From contig NZ_LSTO01000001.1 in NCBI RefSeq assembly GCF_002211445.1, forward strand, positions 133,064 to 172,842: DNA of 39,779 nucleotides, in the 5' to 3' direction. Below, piece by piece: positions 34,483 through 39,779 of this stretch. Both the position numbers and the translations under genes were made by a program. The notes below the pieces were generated by a model, which searched no databases, was not told where the DNA came from, and saw nothing but the letters and a program-made list of their open reading frames with translations. Origin of the DNA: Noviherbaspirillum denitrificans (GTDB taxonomy: Bacteria > Pseudomonadota > Gammaproteobacteria > Burkholderiales > Burkholderiaceae_D). Numbering within the stretch: position 1 is the first letter of the stretch; each line of letters starts with the position of its first letter.

Positions 34483-36362
34483 CAATTGGGGCAGTACAGC
34501 GTGACGGGTTGCGTGCGGCCACGGACCGGGACGGTGCCCAGGACGCGCAGCGGCGCGGCTCCCAACGCTTCGGCGCAGGTGTGGCCGATCAATATGGGTT
34601 CGTTGTAAGTTGTGGTCAATCCTTCAAGCCGGCTGGCAAGGATAACCGGTTCGCCGAGCGCCGTGAAGGTGCGGCGGTGCGCGGACCCGAAATTGCCGAC
34701 CAGCGCGAGGCCGGTTTCGAGGCCGATGCCGACCTTGATGGGCTGGAGGCCGAGCTCTTCGCAGAAGGGCGCAAGGGCTGCCATGCGGCGCTGGATGTCC
34801 TGCGCGGCCGCGAGCGCATGGGCGGCGTGGTCGGAGTCGTCATCGGGGGCGTTCCAGAAGGCCATGACGGCGTCGCCGATGAATTTGTCGATCGTGCCCT
34901 GTTGGCTGACCACCGCTTCGGCCATGTCGGTGAACACGCGCTGCATGAGGCGGGCCACGACTTCAGGGGTGCTGTTTTCGCTGAGGCCGGCGAAGCCATG
35001 GATGTCGGCGAAGAGGACGGTGATTTCACGGCGCGAGGCGTCGACTGCGGTATTCAGGTGGCCGAAGGCAGTGAGGCGGTCGGCGACCGGGCGCGGCAGG
35101 TAGGCGGCGAGCAGCGCGATGACGCCGGCGCGGTCGCGGCCGGCCCGGTACAGCTCGGCGGACAGGATCAGCAGGACGGCGAGCGGGGGAAAGACGAGCA
35201 GCGGCGACAGCGGCAGCAGGAGGTTGAAGGATTTCAGCGCGACCATGGCACCGGTTGCGGCACTGCCCCAGGTGAAGAGGAGCCACGCGGGGAAGACCAC
35301 CGCGCGCTGAACGGGTTTGTCGGCGTGTCCGAGCAGGAAGGCCAGCAACAAGGCGAAGGGCAGCAGGAGCACGCCGTCGAGCGTGATTCCCCAGTAAGGC
35401 ACATAACTGAAATCGCCATCCAGCAGCGCGGAGAGGATCTCGGCGTGGGGCTCGAGGCCGGCGGCGACGGGACCGAGCGGTGTGGCGATCACGTCCGACA
35501 GGCCCAACGCGGTCGCGCCCATGAGGACGACGACGCCCTTGAGGACGGCGGGATCCGGCTTGTGCTGCAGGACGTCGGTGGCGGAGACCGAGGTCCAGTC
35601 GTCGCGCGCGTGGCGGTAGGGAACGATCATGGTGCCGTCGATGCCAAGCGGGAGCGTGACAAGCGTGGCGCCGTCGTCGGTCTGCATGGCCAGTTCCCAT
35701 GCCGGGGCAAACGGGCCGGCTCCGCGCTGCATGTTGAGGCGCGGGCTGTCGACCATGCCGGCAAACGTGGCAAGGGCGAGGCTGGGCCGGCAGTCGGACG
35801 TGGAGCAGACCACCGGCGGCAATCTGCGCACCGCGCCGTCGGAATCGAAAATCGGGGTGATGTGGCCGACGCGGCCGGGGAGCAATCCGGCATGATTGGT
35901 CACGACCGGCACGCCGCGCACCTTGGGTGCGCCGGGCTCGGCGCGCACCGGCACTGCTGGCGGAAGGACGAAATTGAGCGCCGCGAGGTTGCGCTGGTCG
36001 AGGTCGAAGACGACGGCGCCGGTGACCTCGGGCCGGCGCAGTTGCTCGGCGAGCACGTCGTCGTTGGCGCGCTGTTCGGGAAATACCATGTCGACCGCGA
36101 TCGCGGCGACGCCGTAATCATCGATCAGGGTCTTGAGCAGGCGCGCGATCGTATCGCGCGGCCAGGGCCATGCACCGACTTCGGACAGGCTGCGCTCGTC
36201 GACGTCGACAATGACAAGGCGGGCTTCGGGATTCGGCTGGATGGAAAAACGGATGCGCCAGTCATTGAGCGCGTGGTCAACCCGGGTGAACAAACCCGGG
36301 AAGACGGAGGGAGCAATCAGGGCCGCGCAGAGCGAGACGCCGAGCAGGAAGTACCGCAGCAT
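34482..36362 (-). CDS. CHASE2-domain class III adenylate/guanylate cyclase
   Basis: This 626-aa membrane protein has an N-terminal hydrophobic segment (residues about 4-22), a periplasmic CHASE2 sensor (about 30-315; VIVDVDERSLSEVGAWPWPRD, AIAVDMVFPEQ), three membrane helices (about 325-405) and a C-terminal cyclase domain. The metal-binding aspartates are present in VLFADIHGF (about 446-455) and DKFIGDAVMAFW (about 490-501). The Lys of DKFIGD is where adenylate-specific enzymes have their base-selecting Lys. It should make cAMP (or less likely cGMP) in response to an unknown periplasmic signal. Second gene of an operon: FecR gene 23 bases upstream, TPR-barrel gene overlapping its stop. Confidence 0.92.
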   Translation of the reverse strand: MLRYFLLGVSLCAALIAPSVFPGLFTRVDHALNDWRIRFSIQPNPEARLVIVDVDERSLSEVGAWPWPRDTIARLLKTLIDDYGVAAIAVDMVFPEQRANDDVLAEQLRRPEVTGAVVFDLDQRNLAALNFVLPPAVPVRAEPGAPKVRGVPVVTNHAGLLPGRVGHITPIFDSDGAVRRLPPVVCSTSDCRPSLALATFAGMVDSPRLNMQRGAGPFAPAWELAMQTDDGATLVTLPLGIDGTMIVPYRHARDDWTSVSATDVLQHKPDPAVLKGVVVLMGATALGLSDVIATPLGPVAAGLEPHAEILSALLDGDFSYVPYWGITLDGVLLLPFALLLAFLLGHADKPVQRAVVFPAWLLFTWGSAATGAMVALKSFNLLLPLSPLLVFPPLAVLLILSAELYRAGRDRAGVIALLAAYLPRPVADRLTAFGHLNTAVDASRREITVLFADIHGFAGLSENSTPEVVARLMQRVFTDMAEAVVSQQGTIDKFIGDAVMAFWNAPDDDSDHAAHALAAAQDIQRRMAALAPFCEELGLQPIKVGIGLETGLALVGNFGSAHRRTFTALGEPVILASRLEGLTTTYNEPILIGHTCAEALGAAPLRVLGTVPVRGRTQPVTLYCPN

Positions 36363-36385
36363 CAGCCGTCAGTGGCCGGCGGAAA

Positions 36386-37720
36386 TCAGCGGTACCAGCG
36401 AGTCGCGCCCACTACGCTCAGGCTGTTGGTGACGTCACGCTGGAACACGTAGGCCGCCTGGCTGGCGTCGGTCGACAGCGCGCCCTGCAGCTTGGTTCCA
36501 GTCGAATTGGCATCGGCCCGCAGTTCGCCCTGCCAGGTGACCTGTCCGGAAGACTGCACCGAGACCGGGGTGTGGCCGTTGCTGTTGACTGTCAACGAGG
36601 TGTCGAAACGCTTGGCGCCGAAGTCGATGGTCAGGCTGGGCGAGGTCACCTGCGCAGCGGTCAGGGTCTTGCCTTCCATCATGTAGGCTTCTGCGTCGCC
36701 GAGCTGGAATTTCGCGACACCGCTGTTGGGCACGAAGATGGTTCCGGCTTCACGCACGATGCCGAAGACTTCATTGCCCACCGCGAGTTCGCGGCCGGGT
36801 GCGAGTGCATTGACGAAGCTGCTGCTTTCCTGGCCGGGCTGGATGTAGCTGGCCCAGCGGCCCCACCAGAATTTCTGGGCGGGCGCGGGAACGGCGGTAT
36901 CCGGAACAGTGGGACCTGCTACTGCATCCACCTTGTTCTTGATGCTGTCGACGGCTGCCTCGCGGATCGGGTCGCGCGAATCGAGGCCGGAGTTGGACTT
37001 GGATTGCTTGTCGGCTGCCGGACGCGGTTCTTCGGGACGCGGTGGTGCGAGCAGGTTCGGCGATTCGAGCGCCTTCTCGGCGGGCACGAGCAACGGTGCT
37101 TCGTTACGGTTGCGCAGCTCCAGATAGGCGTCGCGCATGGCGGCGGTCAGGACACGACTGGCGGCGGATTTACAGGGACCGAGCGTGCTGGCGAGGCAGT
37201 CGGCGGCCAGCGGGGCCATGACGACGGCGCCGCTCTGGACGGTCACGCGGGTGATGTCGGCGGCGGCCTGCACCACGAAGTCGGTGCCACGAATACCGAT
37301 CGCGGCCAGCGGGGTGTTGAGGCGGTAGTTTTCCTTGGAAGCTTCGCCGGCGCGGCCGGTGATGCTGCGCGCGACGCCCTTTTCGAGCACGAACTTGATG
37401 CGGTTGTTGGCCGGGTTGGCGGCGTCGTACTTGTAATCTTCAATGCGCAGGCGGGATTGCGGGCGGATGCTGACGAAGGCGCCGTCGACCATGCGCAGAT
37501 GGATGTGGCCGGTCGTGCCGGTCTCCAGCACCTGGCCGGCGTTGATGTTGTCGCCGCGCGCCACATTGTGCGATTTGCCGTCTTCCCCGATGACGCTGGC
37601 GTCACCAATGACAAAGGACACCGAGCCGGCGAGATCGGCGGCGAGCGCGCAGGCGGAACTCACTGTCATACAGACCAGTAACGCAAACTTCTTCCAGCTA
37701 GTCGACACGACCGGTTGCAT
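36386..37720 (-). CDS. FecR-domain periplasmic protein
   Basis: This 444-aa protein has a signal peptide (residues about 1-28, SSACALAAD). A FecR domain follows (about 45-165: RGDNINAGQVLETGTTGHIHLRMVDG, IRPQSRLRIEDYKYD, NTPLAAIGIRGTDFVV), then a Pro/Ala-rich linker and a second beta-rich region (about 285-440) of no known family, ending R-W-Y-R. This stand-alone FecR type is common next to CHASE2 cyclases and barrel proteins and is unrelated to iron-dicitrate signalling with a sigma factor. It may be a periplasmic partner of the CHASE2 sensor. The ATG at 37720 has ribosome site GAGGGAC. An extended -10 lies upstream. Confidence 0.85.
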   Translation of the reverse strand: MQPVVSTSWKKFALLVCMTVSSACALAADLAGSVSFVIGDASVIGEDGKSHNVARGDNINAGQVLETGTTGHIHLRMVDGAFVSIRPQSRLRIEDYKYDAANPANNRIKFVLEKGVARSITGRAGEASKENYRLNTPLAAIGIRGTDFVVQAAADITRVTVQSGAVVMAPLAADCLASTLGPCKSAASRVLTAAMRDAYLELRNRNEAPLLVPAEKALESPNLLAPPRPEEPRPAADKQSKSNSGLDSRDPIREAAVDSIKNKVDAVAGPTVPDTAVPAPAQKFWWGRWASYIQPGQESSSFVNALAPGRELAVGNEVFGIVREAGTIFVPNSGVAKFQLGDAEAYMMEGKTLTAAQVTSPSLTIDFGAKRFDTSLTVNSNGHTPVSVQSSGQVTWQGELRADANSTGTKLQGALSTDASQAAYVFQRDVTNSLSVVGATRWYR

Positions 37721-37765
37721 CTTGTCCCTCTTCTACACGCAAAAAACGCCGATATTTGGGGAAAA

Positions 37766-37774
37766 AGTATAACA
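37766..37774 (-). promoter_or_regulatory. Extended -10 promoter of the FecR-cyclase operon
   Basis: The minus strand reads TGTTATACT, fitting the extended -10 form TGNTATAAT with one mismatch. It predicts a start near 37759 and a leader of about 39 bases before the FecR ATG. A good -35 is not evident. Confidence 0.55.
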
Positions 37775-37884
37775 GTATTGGATTGCCGGGGGGCATATTT
37801 GGCCGGATTGTTGTTTTGAACGCGGGAAATTGCGAGAAAATCAAGGAAATTGATGGTTTTTCTATTTTTTTTGACTGCAGTTTG

Positions 37885-37917
37885 TGGTGGGTTTCGCTGC
37901 GCTCTACCCACCCTACG
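37885..37917. repeat. Single REP arm, copy 6
   Basis: A complete 33-base arm (TGGTGGGTTTCGC...CACCCTACG) with one base changed in the loop. It lies between the divergent FecR and Crp-type genes, about 140 bases before the Crp-type ATG. Confidence 0.88.
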
Positions 37918-38056
37918 TGGTTTCGGCGGAAAAATTATTGGCCGGAAAGGATAGGCTTGAGCAATAATTGAGGTTCGACAAGTTGTCCAACTGCTTGAAG
38001 TTATTGCATTTTTACCGCTACAACCGGCATACGCCGCTGCTGTTACCTGACGCTAC

Positions 38057-38818
38057 ATGCCCATCCCGATCGAAACCGCCGCCAACATTCCTCTGTTCAA
38101 GGGTCTTGACCAGGAAACGCTGACGACCGTCGCTGGACTGATGAGCAGCCGTACCTACCTGAGCCATGACATCGTGCTGCGCAAGGGTGATTCGGGCGAC
38201 GGCCTGGCTTTCCTGTTGCAGGGCAAGCTGCAGGTGGTGGACGTGACCGAGGACGGTCGTGAAATCGGCATCCATTTCATTTCGCCGGGCGCCTATTTCG
38301 GCGAGTTGTCGGTGATCGACGGCCAGCCGCGGTCGGCATCGGTGGTGTCGGTGAAGACGTCCGAGGTCGCCTTCCTCCCCGCCGCGCAGGCAAAGGCACT
38401 GATTTTCAACCGTCCGCTGATCGCGGAACGCTTCCTGATCCATTTCGCGCAGATCGTGCGCGCGTCGTCGCGCCAGCGCACGCTGCTGAGCATTCCGAAT
38501 GCCTTCCAGCGCGTATTTGCGCAGCTGCAGCAGTTCGTCCGCGATACCAACGAGGGAAGCCAGGTGATCGAAGGCCTGCCGAAGCAGCATGAGATCGCGA
38601 TCATGGTGAACACCAGCCGCGAAACCGTGTCGCGCGCGCTGCATACCCTGATGAAGATGAACATCGTCGAGAAGAAGGGTGCGATCCTGATCGTACATCG
38701 CCCGGACCAGCTCAAGAATGCGGCGAATGTGGGACTGGAAGAACTGCCCCAGTCCAACGGCACGGCAAAGAAAGTCCAGAAGTCCGAGAAGGCCGAGCCC
38801 TCCGAAAAGGCGGCGTGA
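38057..38818 (+). CDS. Crp/Fnr family regulator with intact cAMP-binding and CRP-type DNA-reading residues
   Basis: This 253-aa protein has a cyclic-nucleotide-binding fold (residues about 12-130) with the phosphate-binding cassette FGELS...RSAS (G82, E83, R92, S93), matching the cAMP contacts of E. coli CRP. A dimer helix follows (about 131-160) and then a winged helix-turn-helix. Its recognition helix TSRETVSRALHTL (186-198) has R188, E189 and R193 as in CRP, which read TGTGA. There are no Cys ligands of an FNR cluster. The last about 25 residues are a Lys/Glu/Ala-rich tail absent from E. coli CRP. It is divergent from a CHASE2 cyclase operon. The ATG at 38057 has a poor ribosome site; no better start is near. 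Confidence 0.9.
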   Translation: MPIPIETAANIPLFKGLDQETLTTVAGLMSSRTYLSHDIVLRKGDSGDGLAFLLQGKLQVVDVTEDGREIGIHFISPGAYFGELSVIDGQPRSASVVSVKTSEVAFLPAAQAKALIFNRPLIAERFLIHFAQIVRASSRQRTLLSIPNAFQRVFAQLQQFVRDTNEGSQVIEGLPKQHEIAIMVNTSRETVSRALHTLMKMNIVEKKGAILIVHRPDQLKNAANVGLEELPQSNGTAKKVQKSEKAEPSEKAA

Positions 38819-38836
38819 GTCCGCCTGCCTGACTGT

Positions 38837-38865
38837 TTGGCAAGAAGCGCGGGGCGCGTTATAGT
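38837..38865 (+). promoter_or_regulatory. Sigma-70 promoter of the DUF6311 gene
   Basis: TTGGCA at 38837-38842 and TATAGT at 38860-38865 are separated by exactly 17 bases. Transcription would start near 38872, about 52 bases before the ATG. It lies just past the Crp-type stop. Confidence 0.75.
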
Positions 38866-38923
38866 GCAGCCCCACGCCTTCGGCCCGCCGCAACGGTGGC
38901 CGGAGCATAACAATGACCAGCCC

Positions 38924-39779
38924 ATGGCCTTTGCCTTCCAGCCTTCCCGCTCGCAACGAATCCGCGACGCATTCCTCGATGAGCGCTCACCGGCGCTTTG
39001 CTATGCCGTAGCGGCGCTGCTGGCCATTGTTTTCATTGCCTACCTGTTCCCGCTTTCCTTCCTTGCAGGCCACGGCGCATTTTTCGAAAGCGGGGATGCG
39101 TCGCAACATGTCGGCGGCTGGCTGTTCTATGTGCGCGACGAGTGGCGTTTTCCGCTGCTCTTCACGGAGCGCCTGAACCACCCGTCGGGGGCCAACATTG
39201 CCTTTACCGACAGCATTCCCCTTGCGGCGCTGGTGTTCAAGGCGATATCGCGGTGGCTGCCGGCGGGCTTCCATTACTTCGGGGTGTGGCATGCGCTGGC
39301 CTTCTTCACGCAGGCATTGGCGGCGGTTTTCCTGATCCGTGCGTTGGGCGCGCGGCATCTGCTCGCTGCAGTGTGCGCGGCCTTCCTTGCCCTGACCTGG
39401 CCGGCGCTGTTGTGGCGGATCGGGCATCCGTCGCTGATGACGCAAGGAATCATCCTGGCGGCGTTCGCGGTGTACTTTCTTGGTCGGCAACGAAGATGGG
39501 GCAGCAATGCCGCCAGCAGTGCGCTGGCGGCGCTGGCCTTGGGTGGATTGCTGGTGCATCCGTATTTTTTTGCGTTCTGCTATCCGCTGTTCCTGGCCTT
39601 TCTCGCGGAGCAGGCAATGGATGGCGAGGGATGGCGGCCGCAGTTCTTGCGGCTCGCTTTGTCGATCGCGGCGATACTGGCAGTCGGCTATGTGCTCGGC
39701 TATTTCGGGCACGGCGGCACGACCACCTTCGGCTACGGCTACTACTCGGCCAACCTGGACACGCCGTTCTGCGGCGGGG
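38924..39779 (+). CDS. DUF6311 membrane protein, 5' part (3' end outside window)
   Basis: Open from the ATG at 38924 to the window edge (285 codons, no stop). The fragment has an N-terminal membrane helix (about 26-48), a periplasmic stretch with the family pattern SGDASQHVGGWLFYVRDEWR, then NHPSGANIAFTDSIPLAALVFK, and at least four further helices (near 115-135, 142-160, 170-187, 196-225). This is the N-terminal half of DUF6311 proteins, which look like GT-C-fold glycosyltransferases and are often near surface-polysaccharide genes; their reaction is not known. An ATG at 38913 is in another frame and closes early. The ribosome site is weak. A promoter lies just upstream. Confidence 0.82.
   Translation, partial: MAFAFQPSRSQRIRDAFLDERSPALCYAVAALLAIVFIAYLFPLSFLAGHGAFFESGDASQHVGGWLFYVRDEWRFPLLFTERLNHPSGANIAFTDSIPLAALVFKAISRWLPAGFHYFGVWHALAFFTQALAAVFLIRALGARHLLAAVCAAFLALTWPALLWRIGHPSLMTQGIILAAFAVYFLGRQRRWGSNAASSALAALALGGLLVHPYFFAFCYPLFLAFLAEQAMDGEGWRPQFLRLALSIAAILAVGYVLGYFGHGGTTTFGYGYYSANLDTPFCGG

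Larger units (their letters stand above)
37721..38056. other. Divergent region between the FecR operon and the Crp-type gene
   Basis: These 336 bases hold an extended -10 for the FecR operon (37766-37774) and one REP arm (37885-37917). It is A+T rich. No perfect CRP box was found here, so autoregulation is not shown by sequence. Confidence 0.5.

Noticed and set aside
34359-36452. A 697-codon plus-strand frame opposite the cyclase gene
   Set aside because: Runs over conserved CHASE2/cyclase sequence on the other strand and starts inside a REP pair.
13899-37917. The recurring 33-base repeats as a CRISPR array
   Set aside because: They are dispersed, palindromic, paired in inverted orientation and lack regular spacers; they are REPs linked to the RAYT gene.
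37721-38056. Possible CRP box for autoregulation of the Crp-type gene
   Set aside because: No TGTGA-N6-TCACA or close variant was found in this region.
34482-38818. FecR-domain gene as part of a FecI/FecR iron-signalling system
   Set aside because: No ECF sigma factor or TonB receptor is nearby, and the protein has a signal peptide with no cytoplasmic anti-sigma region.

Overview
The window looks like chromosomal DNA from a Betaproteobacterium of the order Burkholderiales, most likely Oxalobacteraceae (Herbaspirillum/Noviherbaspirillum-like). This rests on high G+C coding style, recognisable Burkholderiales proteins (DUF2917, WaaF/MsbA, DnaE, TrhO, DUF6311) and a family of palindromic repeats. 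No rRNA, tRNA, CRISPR array or phage is visible. The taxon is inferred from gene content only.

Layout. 1-1.7 kb: end of a histidine-utilisation operon (hutD-hutI, + strand). 1.7-4.9 kb: a minus-strand operon of a methyl-accepting chemotaxis protein, an outer-membrane porin and a small PstS-like binding protein. 5.1-11.3 kb: LPS/surface-polysaccharide genes (msbA-waaF, a GT2 glycosyltransferase, and waaL-like ligase-GT4). 11.4-13.9 kb: a small Lys/Ala-rich periplasmic protein, a LysR regulator, a DUF2917 protein and a GNAT acetyltransferase. 14.2-15.3 kb: a secreted RTX/DUF4214 protein. 15.4-19.9 kb: dnaE and trhO. 20.0-20.5 kb: a REP-associated tyrosine transposase (RAYT) with REP pairs on both sides.

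20.6-32.3 kb, all on the minus strand, is the most coherent accessory locus. In order of transcription it holds an RTX-like, Cys-free, RsaA-style surface protein (873 aa), a SAM methyltransferase of the MethyTransf_Reg type, a SapC-family protein, a frameshifted AbiEii-type gene, then a complete type I secretion system (ABC ATPase, HlyD-type adaptor, TolC with an extra C-terminal domain). This resembles the S-layer secretion (sap) locus of Campylobacter fetus and the RsaA system of Caulobacter, with a candidate protein-modifying methyltransferase added.

33-38.8 kb: a minus-strand operon (FecR-domain protein, CHASE2-class III nucleotide cyclase, TPR + outer-membrane barrel) diverges from a Crp-type regulator that keeps the cAMP-binding residues and the RETVxR recognition helix. 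Perfect CRP boxes (TGTGA-N6-TCACA) lie upstream of the surface-protein gene and upstream of the type I secretion genes, and I found none elsewhere in the window. The reading proposed here is a cAMP-controlled S-layer-like secretion and modification system, with the cyclase, receptor, target promoters, exporter and cargo all inside about 18 kb. The window ends in a truncated DUF6311 membrane protein (38.9 kb to the edge). A REP family (33-bp arms starting GTAG) recurs at six places, once in frame inside the TPR-barrel gene.
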